The position numbers and the translations under genes were made by a program. A stretch of DNA of 64,000 bases from Myxocyprinus asiaticus (lineage: Eukaryota; Chordata; Actinopteri; Cypriniformes; Catostomidae): assembly GCF_019703515.2 (NCBI RefSeq), contig NC_059365.1, positions 40,314,001-40,378,000 of the forward strand. Reading direction: 5' to 3'. This document shows, piece after piece, positions 10,423 through 21,760 of the stretch. Under the pieces are notes generated by a model. It saw only the letters and a program-made list of their open reading frames with translations. It was not told where the DNA came from and did not search any database. How positions within the stretch are numbered: the stretch's first letter is position 1; each line of letters opens with the position of its first letter.

Positions 10423-10562
10423 CATTCACATTCTTAAAATAAAGTAGTGATCCTAACTGACCTAAGACAGGCAATGTTTTCTACGATTAAATGTCAGGAC
10501 TTGTGAAAAACTGAGTTTAATTGTATTTTGCTAAGGTGTATGTAAACTTCTGACTTCAACTG
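10423..10562 (+). mobile_element. Solo right end of a Sleeping Beauty-type Tc1 element
   Basis: The last 30 bases (GTATGTAAACTTCTGACTTCAACTG) followed by TA match the outer direct repeat of Sleeping Beauty-type fish Tc1 elements (recalled from the family). The segment upstream with TAAAATAAAGTAGTGATCCT matches the known inner part of that end. Only one end is present; transposase and left end are missing. It is embedded in the 3' UTR of DIRS copy 2. Confidence 0.8.
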
Positions 10563-10564
10563 TA

Positions 10565-11345
10565 TATGCAGTTATAACAACTTTCATGCGATACTTAATA
10601 ATGAGCCAATTTTATAAATGCTTATTAAACTTATTAATACTTCAATAAATCAAAATCATGAAATGTCATAATTCATGATTTATGTCACAATGCAGCAAAA
10701 ATAGAAAACTATAGTGAGATTAAAAGGTGTTGTGTTTTGTCACTTTCCTTGTCACTTGGATGTCAAAATGAATGGTGCTACTCCAAGTGGTGTCTTACCA
10801 ACAGTTTTCTGCAAAAACACTTTTCAGGTCTTGATGCTCTTCTACAGCAGTGTATAATCATTAGGATTCTCTCATTTACCAAAAATATATCGATTTTCCA
10901 CAAACCCTTTATTTTATGGGCTATTTCTGAACTATCATTTATTGTACCTTGCAACGCTTTAATTTAATTAGGATGTTTTTATCAACCTAAGTGACCTCAA
11001 AAAGGGAACCTAATGCAAAATTGACAACCACTACTAATTATAATTATACCCATGAACCATTACCATCAATAACCTATGAAAGTGTACCTTAATGAAAGTG
11101 AACACCTGTGAACCATTTACTGAGTTACTGACATTAGTAACCTATGAAAGTGTACCTTAATGTAATCTAGACACCTATGAACCATTTATTAATAAGTTAT
11201 TGGACTTAATTGTATATGAAAGTGTACCTTAATGTAAAGCAGACACATATGAACCATTCATTAATAAGTTACTGGCCTTAGTAGTATATGAAAGTGTACC
11301 TTAATGTAAAGTGAACACCTGTGAAATATTTATTGTGTTACTGGC
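10565..11345 (+). repeat. Dispersed repeat R with tandem array
   Basis: Shares long stretches with 57000-57420 (for example GTCACTTTCCTTGTCAC, GATGTCAAAA) and inverted blocks with 7380-7440. It directly abuts the TA of the Sleeping Beauty end. No protein recognised. Confidence 0.6.
11040..11345 (+). repeat. Minisatellite, about 68-72-bp period
   Basis: Starts of the core TATGAAAGTGTACCTTAATG recur at about 11075, 11143, 11215 and 11287. Units diverge by several bases each. It lies at the end of repeat R, so the array is probably an expanded transposon end. Confidence 0.75.
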
Positions 11346-11393
11346 ATTAATGTTTTTTTTTGTTTTTGTTTTTTACCACAGTTTTCCTAAAAA

Positions 11394-11455
11394 TTAAAGG
11401 TGCAGTATGTAAGATTCAGAAACCCTTGTTATTAATGACACCTGTGGCTGTTAAG
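11394..11455 (+). mobile_element. MITE end fragment (TTAAAGGTGCAGTATGTAAG)
   Basis: The sequence resembles the conserved terminus of a common fish MITE but stops after about 60 bases where DIRS 3' UTR homology resumes (TGTTCGGTTTCCCC, equivalent to about 5550). Short truncated copy. Confidence 0.35.
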
Positions 11456-11883
11456 TGAACTGTTCGGTTTCCCCGTAGGTGAACCCTGTGTTTCCCCTCG
11501 TCAGAGCTTTCTCTGCATCATCCACTGTTGCTGCGTACCTTCTCTGTAGATAGGGTCCTCCGGTGGTATCATTCCATATGTAAACTTCCCCGTTGGTAAG
11601 TCCATGTGAGGTATTCTCCACATATTAACCTCCCTCCGGTAGGATGTGGTCTCCGTAGTGCCCTCCCTCCTGGAGAGGGAAGAGCACTTCCCAGTGCTAT
11701 TCTAGAAAGTGCTCAGCAGAAATTGCTTAACAGCAATCAGGTACGGCTCTGCCAGTAGCCTCCTATCTCACCGGAAGGTCACAACGTGGTTGAGCACTCA
11801 CTGCGAGGCACGCAGCAGCTTGACCGTGTCCACTCTTCTGTACCTTGTGACACGGTTCAGTGCCTACGACATTTCCTATTGGA

Positions 11884-11999
11884 AACCTAGTGTCACAATA
11901 TCGACACAACGTCGAATGAGTGACAGACAGGGAACGTCTTGGTTACTGATGTAACCTCTGTTCCCTGATGGAGGGAATGAGACGTTGTGTCCCTCCTGC
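11884..11999 (+). repeat. DIRS internal complementary region, copy 2
   Basis: Reads as the complement of the element's left end (GAATGAGTGACAGACAGGGAA) joined to the complement of its right end (GTTACTGATGTAACCTCTG). Confidence 0.7.
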
Positions 12000-12061
12000 T
12001 GTGGCGCTGAACTGGCCGCTGACATGGCCGGGACTCTCTATCTGCTCCTAAGCATAAATCT

Positions 12062-12270
12062 GAATGAGTGGTGCACGCCACCTCCTTTCATACCCGTATG
12101 TCTGTTGTGGAGAGTGGCATGCAAATTCCACTCAACAATTCTCATTGGCCTTTTCTATTTTAAGCAAAGGTGATTGGGGATCTCAAGATCGAACCCCTAG
12201 TGTCACTACATCGACACAACGTCTCGTTCCCTCAATCAGGGAACAGAGGTTATATCAGTAACCAAGATGA
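12062..12270 (+). repeat. DIRS copy 2 right inverted terminal repeat
   Basis: Inverted match to 8801-8990. It extends beyond the left repeat by an extra GGTTATATCAGTAACC palindrome-like tip, as right DIRS repeats commonly do. Confidence 0.8.
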
Positions 12271-12965
12271 TTTTCTCGAAAAAAAAAAAAAATACAAAAA
12301 TAATGCCCTCGAATGTGACTGGCTTTTTTGTTTTATTTAGTATAAGCTCTATTATTTAGATTTCATAATTTAGTATAGGCATCATTAAATTGCGTTCAGT
12401 TGCCGTATGGTCAGTGGTAAAACCATAAATGAACACATCGCAGGCGGGTGCGTAAACAATACAATGGAGAAAAAAAGCCTGCACATTGTCGTATAGCTTT
12501 TAAATCTGTAATATCTTAAAGCCTTTAGGTCAAAGACCTTCTTCAGGCATTCTATCAATTTCTTTGAAGATTGTTCCTATTGCAAGGGAAGTAGGCTATA
12601 TCACAGTCTTGGATTTACTCGAGAAGTTTCTCCAATGATGCGCGATGTGCTCAACTGAACCAGAGAATGTGGACATCCTCCTGTGACCTGTTGGCATGAA
12701 CTGAACATTTTGTACACTAAAGCTTCATGTCAAACTGTTTTTATTGACCTCTTGGACAAATTCACAAAATAACCTCTGATGACAGCAAAGATGACTGTAA
12801 GTTCCTCACTTTCTTTTAGATGTGAGTGTTTGCTAAATAAATATTTTATGATGTGAATGGACTTTTATTACTCTTCGCATATATGATAAAGCTTCTTATT
12901 CTCATTTACTAGTGAATCTGAAGCCTTCCTTATATGGCATTTTCATGGGTATGTATTATGATATC
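12271..12965. other. Unannotated spacer
   Basis: A-rich start (12279-12300), otherwise mixed sequence with no ORF or transposon ends recognised. Confidence 0.35.
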
Positions 12966-12979
12966 ATCATTGCTACTCT

Positions 12980-14068
12980 CCTTTCCGGGATGGCTACAAA
13001 TCCCTCCCCCGCCCACCATTTGGCAAATCAGACCACTCTTCCATTCTGCTTCTGCCCGCTTACAGGCAGAAATTGAAACAGGAAGCACCCACCTTCAGAA
13101 CGATCCAGTGCTGGTCGGACCAATCAGATTCTATGCTACAAGACTGTTTTGATCACATGGACTGGGAGATGTTCCGGTCCGCCTCTGATGACGACATCGA
13201 GCTTTACGCTGATAGCGTAATGTGTTTCATCAGAACGTGCGTAGAGGAAGTGATTCCAACCAGAACTGTACGAATCTATCCAAATCAGAAGCCGTGGATC
13301 AATAGCGATGTTCGCGCGGCACTTAATGTGCGGACCTCCGCTTTTAATTCCGGGAACGCGGAGGAGCATAAACAAGCCAGTTATGCCCTCCGAAAAACTA
13401 TCAAAACAGCAAAACGCCAGTACAGGAGAAAGATTGAAGGACAGTTTAACACCACCAACTCTAGAAGCATGTGGCAGGGAATTAACATCATCATGGACTT
13501 TAAAGGGAATAAAAACTCCGCCATGAACACCGCTGCCTCTCTACCGGATGAGCTAAATACTTTTTATGCTCGTTTCGAGGGAAATAACACCGCCCTCGCG
13601 GAGAGAGCACTCGCGGCTGAAGCTACAGAGGTTAGTTCACTCTCCGTCTCTGTAGCGGATGTAACCCGATCCTTCCGATGGGTGAATATCCGCAAAGCCG
13701 CAGGCCCAGATGGCATTCCGGGCCACGTCATCAGAGCGTGTGCGAACCAGCTGGCTGGTGTTTTTACGGACATTTTCAACCTTTCCCTCTCTTTGTCTGT
13801 AGTCCCCACATGCTTTAAAACATCCAACATTGTGCCTGTTCTAAAACAATCAAAAATAACTTGCTTAAATGACTGGCGTCCTGTTGCTCTGACCCCCATC
13901 ATCAGCAAATGCTTTGAGAGACTAATCAGAGATTACATCTGCTCTGTACTGCCTCTCTCTCTTGACCCGCTGCAGTTTGCTTACCGCAACAACCGCTCCA
14001 CTGATGATGCCATTGCATCTACAATACACACTGCTCTCTCCCACCTGGAAAAAAGAACACTTATGTGA
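12980..14068 (+). pseudogene. LINE ORF2, endonuclease tail and RT N-terminal half
   Basis: The open frame extends from about 12980; the ORF proper reads to a stop at 14068. FGKSDHSSILLL is the last endonuclease motif. The linker follows, then RT motifs [16 protein letters not shown] and [30 protein letters not shown]. It runs out of frame just before motif A. A run of six A residues near 14049 (reading GGAAAAAAG) appears one base short relative to the frame that continues at 14065. Apart from this, the frame is open over 360 codons, indicating a relatively young copy. Confidence 0.8.
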
Positions 14069-15018
14069 GATTGTTGTTTGTAGACTACAGCTCAGCATTC
14101 AACACCATAGTGCCCTCCAAGCTAGATGAGAAACTCCGGGCTCTGGGCTTAAACAGCTCGCTGTGCAGCTGGATCCTGGACTTCCTGTCAAGCAGACGCC
14201 AGGTGGTTAGAATAGGCAGCAACATCTCCTCATCACTGATCCTCAACACTGGAGCCCCACAGGGCTGTGTTCTCAGCCCACTACTGTATTCCTTGTACAC
14301 ACATGACTGTGTGGCAACACATAGCTCCAATGCCATCAAGTTTGCTGATGACACGACGGTGGTAGGTCTGATCACTGACAATGATGAAACAGCCTACAGA
14401 GAGGAGGTGCACACTCTGACACACTGGTGTCAGGAGCACAACCTCTCCCTCAACGTCAGTAAGACAAAGGAGCTTGTGGTGGACTTCAGAAGAAAAGACA
14501 GAGAACACAGTCCCATCACCATCAATGGAGCACCAGTGGAGAGAGTCAGCAGCTTCAAGTTCCTGGGTGTCCACATCACTGAGGAACTCACATGGTCTGT
14601 CCACACTGAAGTCGTTGTGAAGAAGGCTCATCAGCGCCTCTTCTTCCTGAGACGGCTGAGGAAGTTTGGAATGAACCGCCACATCCTCACACGGTTCTAC
14701 ACCTGCACTGTGGAGAGCATCCTGACTGACTGTATCTCTGCCTGGTACGGCAGTAGCACTGCCCACAACCGCAAAGCACTGCAAAGGGTGGTGCGAACTG
14801 CCAAACACATCATCGGAGGTGAGCTTCCCTCCCTCCAGGAAATATATACAAGGCGGTGTGTGAAAAAAGCTCGGAGGATCATCAGAGACTCCAGCCACCC
14901 GAGCCATGGGCTGTTCTCACTGCTACCATCAGGTAGGCGGTATTGCAGCATCAGGACCTGCACCAGCCGACTCCATGATAGCTTCTTCCCCCAAGCAATC
15001 AGACTTTTGAACTCTTGA
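14065..15018 (+). pseudogene. LINE ORF2, RT catalytic half and C-terminal domain
   Basis: 317 codons continue the protein in the +1 frame. RT motif A is [13 protein letters not shown], motif [16 protein letters not shown], and the catalytic FADD box (14341-14352) reads [10 protein letters not shown]. Then come [21 protein letters not shown] and the C-terminal stretch [16 protein letters not shown] ... [11 protein letters not shown], ending with a stop at 15018. All RT core residues are intact in this half. The ATG at 14065 is fortuitous; the true protein begins upstream. Confidence 0.85.
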
Positions 15019-15173
15019 TCTCCCACGATCAAAATACATCAGCCCTGCACTTTATTACTATTTTATCTCACACCGGACTGTCATAAATTATATTATTATT
15101 ATTATATTATGTCTCTCTTAACAACTGACTATCAACCGACAGCCTGAATGTCAATACAGTACAATACTGTACA

Positions 15174-15284
<111 letters not shown>

Positions 15285-15612
15285 TTTTTTTTTTTATATA
15301 TTTTAATTTTTAATTTTTATTGAATAATGTGTATCTATATAGTAAAAAAAAAACAAACAAAAAAAAAAAAAAAACAGCGTATTGTATACTGTACAGTGTA
15401 TGTTATTATTTGTATATTGTTGAGTGTAATTATGTGTATAACAGATGTTTAAATTGTGTTGTGTTAATTTGATGTTATTGTAAATTGGTATATGTCTCAT
15501 CACTGTCACGACTGCTATGTTGATCGGAACTGCACCCAAGAATTTCACACACCATTGCACTTGTGTATATGGCTGTGTGACAATAAAATGATTTGATTTG
15601 ATTTTGATTTGA

Positions 15613-16495
15613 TAATGTGTGCTCTATTTACGATTGTTTGGAATTCACTAACATACACAAGTTGTACTAACAAATCTGGGGAATACGAAGCGTTCGTGAA
15701 TCCGGCAGGAAGCTCCATTTTACATGGAAATTACTCCCAATTCTTTCGTATATTTACAAAATTTTCATGAATGAGGCCCAATGAGAGCAGGCGATTTCCG
15801 GCGACATGAGCAAGAGAGACCAGTGGTGATGCAATATTGGCGTGTCCACCGAAATTGAGAAAAGTTTAACTTTATGGAAATGAAAAGAGATGTAATATGG
15901 TGACTACAAATTGAAGTGAAGCACATGCAATCTATTTCCTGTGAGATTCTGAAGTCAAGAATTTGATGTTATTGTGAGTGATTTCACTAAATTTGAGTCA
16001 TTCAATGAAAACCATTCATCGTGGTCATGATATGATGTATCATGCATGGCTGCAATTTAGATAAAAACTTTCCTCTTTCTTGTTAAATTAGAATAACCTT
16101 TTTTTATACTGATAATAAATCGCCTTTGTGATCAGATTTTCAAAAGCTATGGCCATTTGTGCAGCCCACCAGTAACATTAGGGCATCCAGCAATATAGTA
16201 ACAAGTACCAACATTATGGACAATTGATGACCTCTAGCAATAAAATCGAAGTATACGTGAACAGAACATTAAACTCATGTGATTGAGGTGTGACCTCACT
16301 GGTTTGTTTTCAAAGTATTGACTCAGTGTAGATCAATAGATCATTTTAGCCTCAACTGCCAGAAAAATGATTCAAATTCATCATGCTTGCTTTATTTAAG
16401 AGATCATTAACTAATTACTGTGAGAAACTTCAAACTCCCAGATGTCAAAAAACAACAGATCTATACCGACTCTTTGCCTTCAGCAGTGCTTTGCC
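15613..16495. other. Unannotated spacer
   Basis: Includes TTTACAAAATTTTCATGAATGA at about 15755-15777, echoed near 8470-8500. No gene recognised. Confidence 0.35.
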
Positions 16496-16499
16496 TTCA

Positions 16500-17182
16500 A
16501 AGCTTCAGCGCCGTAGCATAGCAAACCAGAGATTCTCTTCAATGCACAGTGCAAACTCTGCTGGTTTGAGTCTTACCTGGGTACCTCAGGGTTCTGTGAC
16601 TGGACCAAGGCTCAGATCTATACTTTTAAGATCAGGGGGCAGTGACATAAAATTACACTGGGATCAATCATTCAGGCACATGGCTTTTCCTACCACTTAT
16701 ATGCCGATGACACACAACTCTACCTCTCAATCCAGCCTGACAATCCTACAGTGGCTGCAAAGAATATTATCTCAAACTTAACCTACTGAAGACTGTGCTT
16801 CTTGTTGTCCAGGCTAGCCCAGCAACATAAAACCACTTCACCATTCAGCAAGACTTGTCAATGATTGTACCACTTGGGTAGTGTTTGACGATCAGTTTAA
16901 CATTACATCACAAAGACAACCCAATCATTCAGATTTTCATTGTACAACATTAGGAACACCAGACCTTTCCTATCTACACTGCATGCAACACAACCCCTTG
17001 TCCAGGCTCTTATTATATCAAGACTGGACTACTGCAATGCTCTTCTGGCATAACTTCCTGCATGTACAATGAAACCTCTGCAAATGATCCCCCCATCTAC
17101 ACTCAGTTTCTACAACATTATGCACCTTCCAGAAGCCTGCAATCAGGGAGTGAGTGGCGCCTCGTGGTTCCATCTAATAGAG
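16500..17182 (+). pseudogene. Old LINE (L2/CR1-group) RT remnant, 5' segment
   Basis: Pieces of RT occur in shifting frames: LCWFESYL (about 16550), VPQGSVTGPRL (about 16583), [15 protein letters not shown] (about 16690, the catalytic YADD box), QDWTTAMLFWHN (degraded SRLDYCNALL motif, about 17020), then SRSLQSGSEWRLVVPSNRA at 17110-17170. Many stops and shifts show old age. The element is broken at 17182 by the hAT-like insertion and resumes at 20329 with RGTKSLSQTF. Confidence 0.75.
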
Positions 17183-20100
17183 CAGGGGTGTCCAAATTGC
17201 ATGATTTTAGAAGTAGAACAGAATCTGGCCTGCTATTGAGAAATTATATGACATTCATATTCTGAACACTAGAGGTAGCTTTAACATACAGACAGATTTC
17301 ACAGTGTATCGTCTTCACTAGTGTGTTCTTTTTGCACACACCACCAGCTTAATCCACTGGCAGAGTTCAAGAGGAGATTGGAATACACCAGATTTCCACG
17401 GATGAAGTGGCACGCAAAAAGAATGATACATTTGTTAAAGGATTGGCATCAGGTAATTTGGTATCAGAGCAAAGATACTTTGTCCATGTACAGTACTTCT
17501 TCTCTTTAAAATGTCCCAGTACTTCGTATCATAGAACTAAATAGAGCTGTTGTTCTACAGCGTGAGCGGCCACACCGAGTTTATTGAGCATGCACAGAGA
17601 CACGAGAGCTGCGCACACTATCTCAGAATGTCCTCTATAGCGCTGGGAGGTTTAATTCATTGTAATGAATTGGATCGATTGGATTGATGTTTCATTTAAA
17701 CAAGAGAGCGCTTAATACACTCACACATCTGTGTCTGTACTGCACATGCTTAGCTTGCACAAGCAGGTTTAAAAAATATAATGGAGTGCAATAAATTTGA
17801 TCAAATTAAAATTTGTATTTGTAACGCAATTAACAACAGAACAGAAACTATAAATGAACTATAAACTATACTGAAAAATAAGAGTTATTCCTTGCATCAA
17901 TTCATAACAAGATCTGATTATGACTATTGTGATGGGTCACACCCAACACTAGTCAGTAGCAGCTCTATACGTGCTTCGCAGTAACACTGAATGGACGTCA
18001 AAAACATTAAATTGTAAATAAGTGAATATAATATAATACACATCACTGTTCCATTACAAGTATTCTTGGTGAATGAAATAGCTGTAGTGAACAATCGGAT
18101 CAGATGACATTCCAGGAGCCAGTTTATGGCAGAGCCCCTCCCTAACTGTCAAGGCATAGAAGAGTGGCTCCATTTGTGATTGGATCATGGCAGGACCAAC
18201 ACAATCAAATGCCAAGCACAGCCATCAGATAAGCTGCTCGGACAACTGCCAGATACTTCAGAAAGTAAGGCCCCGGACCTTTCAACATGTTGGAAAAGAC
18301 TTTTCATTGGTCCATAACTAGTTTCTTAGCAACCTCTCAAACTCCTCATACTAAGGTTTTCCCTATGACCAGAGGTGAGAAGCACCATAAAAAATTATTC
18401 AAGACCTCTCGAAGCAGCATTAACTTACCATGTGGCAAAAGCTGATACAAAGAAGCCACAAAGACAAATCTTTAACACAAACTTTTACTCCTAACATGGA
18501 CACCAACTGCAACACATCCATTCCATGTTTGTTCACAGAACTGTTTATGTAAATTGCAGTTGTTCAGTTAGCACAATAGTTCACACAAACTAAACTTAAT
18601 AAAATTAATTTATTGTAGTATAAATTAATGCATGTTTAATATGTAATTTTTCAATACCATGTTTGGTCTCTATGTCTTCAGAAAAATGGCAAGAGTATTT
18701 CTGAAGAGGTTTGGAAAAGGAACAATGCATAGATAAAACTTTAAAGACATGGTTCTAACTATGTACTTTAAAATATGCAAATGTTCCACACAGAGAAGGG
18801 AGGGTGAGCCACACTGTGTGGGCCCCCTCCGATGTCAGCAGCCAATCATAACCCTGAAACAAGAAGTGCCATACTGAAATCTCCTCCTCATCAGGAAGGT
18901 ATAAAACTATCCTCCAGATGACCACACCTTTGTCCTGAGCCCCCGTCAAGAGGGTCGTTAACAGGATACACTTCTAAAACACTTCTCCGTTCTGACTTCC
19001 CGGCTGCTCGAGTTCGGGAGCAATAACAGAATAATAATCAACATTCTGAATCTCTGGCCTGAGTGGTAAGAGATGTAACAAAATACAAACCATCCAACAT
19101 CTCCACTTCACAGAGAGAGAGGATAACAGATCACCCAACGTTCTTAGTGTCCATCCGAGAGACCAAGTACTCACTACAAGAGACTATTGCAACAGCAAGT
19201 TCAGATTCCCTATACCAGGGAGATAACTACAGTGACAATGTTTAGCTAGCAAACCTTCTCTTCAAGTTACGTGCATCTGCGTGTTCCAGATGATGAATCT
19301 TGCACTGACATAAGGGCTGTATCATAAGGGCTGTATATCTGCATGTTCCAGATTGCAAAAACCCTCTCAGCACTTCCAGGAGATCAGCATTCCTCAGTTC
19401 CTTCGTGTCCAAGGTTGTTGAAACGGAATCCAGCTCCTTCCCCACTGTAATGTGGCCCTGAGCCCCAGAGGAAGACGTCACCATCACTGAACTCTTCGAT
19501 CGATCAAGGAGAACGTAAATATCACTACTAAACCTCTTTCCATAGACCTTGGCATTAGTGTATACTATCAGTTTATGATTTTCTAATGTTCTTTAGATTA
19601 TAGACGTAACCTGTGTATCAAATGTTTTGCAAATAATCTTTCCGTTATTTGTTTAATTAGGAATAAGGTTTTCACCTTAATAAATAACAGAAACATTTAT
19701 CTTTCATCAGATAATTGTCATACTTTGCCATTGCTACATCCAATTCAGCCACTTACATCTTTCCATCCTGTGCACTTTTATTTACCTACTGTGTGTTCCT
19801 TGTTCCTTGATACAGATCAACACAAGGATTAGGCTGCTCTCGAATCCTTCAGAATATTCAGATGACCAACTCCCTCCAATTTACATATTTTTAATTTACT
19901 GAATAGTCCATTTGGATCATTTTTTATACTGATAGGTGAAACTCCTTAGCTGGTACCCCGAGGATGGAGGGAGGGGCTGTCTGATATTAATAATCACAAA
20001 CACATACACCTTAAGTGAAATGTGATCAAAAATCACCACATATTTTGGTGTCTTGTGTGAGGCCCAGTTCATTTAAATTGGTGCCATGGTGATTCTCACT

Positions 20101-20320
20101 TCATAGCCTAACATTTATTAACATGTAGGGCCAACACAAGCATACCATAGAGCACAAAGTGTGATTAAAACTTGCATAATGTCAAGCATACACTATATAG
20201 ATGATGCATAGTGTCAGTCTAGTAGCATCTAGCCTGTTTTTCAATTATTACAGAGATGTGGCCTGTAACACGTATTTCTTCTGCATTTGGCCACCAATAG
20301 AAAAAGTTTGAACACCCCTG
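17183..20320. mobile_element. hAT-like element splitting the LINE
   Basis: Ends are CAGGGGTGTCCAAAT and TTTGAACACCCCTG (inverted), a hAT/Charlie-type terminus. The flanking 8-mers TAATAGAG and TCACAGAG agree at 6 of 8 positions. LINE protein sequence continues across both flanks, which supports the boundaries. No transposase was recognised inside. The interior includes a TATA-containing stretch (GGTATAAAAC at about 18896) and several 60-100-codon ORFs without domains, so other nested material is likely. Confidence 0.65.
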
Positions 20321-20328
20321 TCACAGAG

Positions 20329-20460
20329 GCACAAAATCTCTTTCCCAAACTTTCACTTCCATGTTGGTGGCTCAAACCTGTTTATGCACTGTGTTCTCTC
20401 TATCCAAAAAAAAAATAAAAAAAAATCCATTCCATCACTACTGTCTGACAGCTTCTGCTT
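20329..20460 (+). pseudogene. Old LINE remnant, 3' segment
   Basis: Reads RGTKSLSQTF then degraded sequence; continues the protein from 17170 across the hAT-like insertion. Ends in an A-rich stretch (20406-20427). Confidence 0.65.
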
Positions 20461-20468
20461 TGATACAT

Positions 20469-20872
20469 TAAAGGTGCACTCAGTAATTTTTTTTTAAAGA
20501 TAAAGATATTAATAATAAAATATATTAATAACAATTTTCAAACATACTGTATGTATAAACTCATGAGATGAAGACTCCATTCATATCAATAACCTTTTAA
20601 AGACTGTTTTATTTTACATGTAGAGGGTCCCCTAATGGGGGTTGCCATGTTAGAATTACATGATCAGCCGAATACTACTCGCTAAATCTCATTATCCGCA
20701 CTGTTACTGGACACTTTCACTCATGATCATGGTTGACTGTGAATAGTGAATTTCTACAATGGCATTAGTAACTGAAAATGATTGATTTTGAATGATGCTG
20801 CATCCACACCACTAGGTGTCAGTGTAAGTCCAAGATGACAAGTTAAACAATTTTTTATTAGTGCACCTTTAA
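20469..20872 (+). mobile_element. MITE family M, full copy
   Basis: Termini AAAGGTGCACTCAGTAATTT and inverted ATTAGTGCACCTTTA. The body with GGGTCCCCTAATGGGGG and CCGAATACTACTCGC matches the copies at 6200-6522 and 27993-28375. No ORF. The superfamily is undetermined. Confidence 0.75.
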
Positions 20873-21034
20873 GTATGAGCCAAACACAAGCTCTCAAGCA
20901 AGCTTATGAAAGTATTAAAATGGCCCATTCTAAAACCAGAGAAATTTTCCTTATAGGTTTTTGAGTCATAAATGGTCGTTTGCTGGTTTATGTCTTCAAA
21001 AGGAAGTCAGGCCACATACCTGGCTTTCATCAGT

Positions 21035-21760
21035 CAGTGAGTCACATTTATTTATAAAGCACATTTAAAAACAAAGTGCTGTAGAATAAGCCAGATAAAA
21101 CAAATACACAAAATAATAACAATACAATAACATTTACAACGATTTAAAAGCTAAAACAAGCATTTTAGGATGAGATTTAAAATCGTCAAGCGTAGGAGAA
21201 GACCTGATATGAAAAGGCAACTTATTCCAAATCCTGGGCGCTGCAATTTATTCAATTTATTCAATGCTTAATTTCAAACGTGACCTGGGGACAGTTAACT
21301 GTAAGATGAATGTAAAGATCTAGTGGACTGTTGTAGAGAAATGAGATCAGAAATATAAGAAGGTGCCAGATCATGCAAGGCCTTGTAAACAAACAGTAAT
21401 ACATTGAACTGGATCCTGTATAAAACAGGAAGCCAGTGGAGTGAGGCTAACACAGGAGAAACAGAATCACATTTTCTGGTTCCAGTCAGAAGCCTAGCAG
21501 CAGCGTTTTGCACCAGCTGAAGGCGTGAGAGAGACGATTGAGTAACACAGAAATAAAGTGCATTACAATAGTCCAGTCTTGATGAAATAAAAGCATGTAT
21601 CACGGTTTCCAAATCATTAAAAGTTAAACATGTTTTTAATTTAGCAATATTTCTTAGTTGAAAAAGCTTCCTTTGACCACAGAATTTATTTGTCTGTCAA
21701 ATTTTAGATCAGTATCCAATATGACACCCAGATTTCTAGCTGCAATCATTAATGCAATCA
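21035..21760 (-). pseudogene. LINE (L2/CR1-group) 3' fragment
   Basis: Minus-strand ORF 21295-21612 (105 aa) reads HAFISSRLDYCNALYF, LQLVQNAAARLLTG and LASLHWLPVLYRIQF, the conserved region after the RT domain of fish L2-type LINEs. Upstream on the same strand, another frame gives LKFDRQINSV and FQLRNIAKLKTC (to about 21730). The RT itself is absent. 3' UTR probably extends to about 21035, where similar AT-rich sequence to the tail at 33127 occurs. Confidence 0.8.

Larger units (their letters stand above)
8801..12270 (+). mobile_element. DIRS-type retrotransposon copy 2, internally deleted and interrupted
   Basis: Both terminal repeats are present: left about 8801-8990, right about 12062-12270, inverted to each other. 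A gag start with a few residues (about 9208), a gag zinc-binding remnant, RNase H and a shortened recombinase remain; reverse transcriptase is gone. The 3' UTR is interrupted at about 10423-11455 by a Sleeping Beauty-type end, dispersed repeat R and a short MITE piece. It is a dead copy, though its terminal signals are well preserved. Confidence 0.8.

Noticed and set aside
11040..11345. CRISPR-like array
   Set aside because: Period of about 70 bases with diverged units and no unique spacers; a minisatellite.
14281..15032. Minus-strand ORFs of 208 and 111 codons
   Set aside because: Antisense of the intact RT half of the LINE; no domain of their own.
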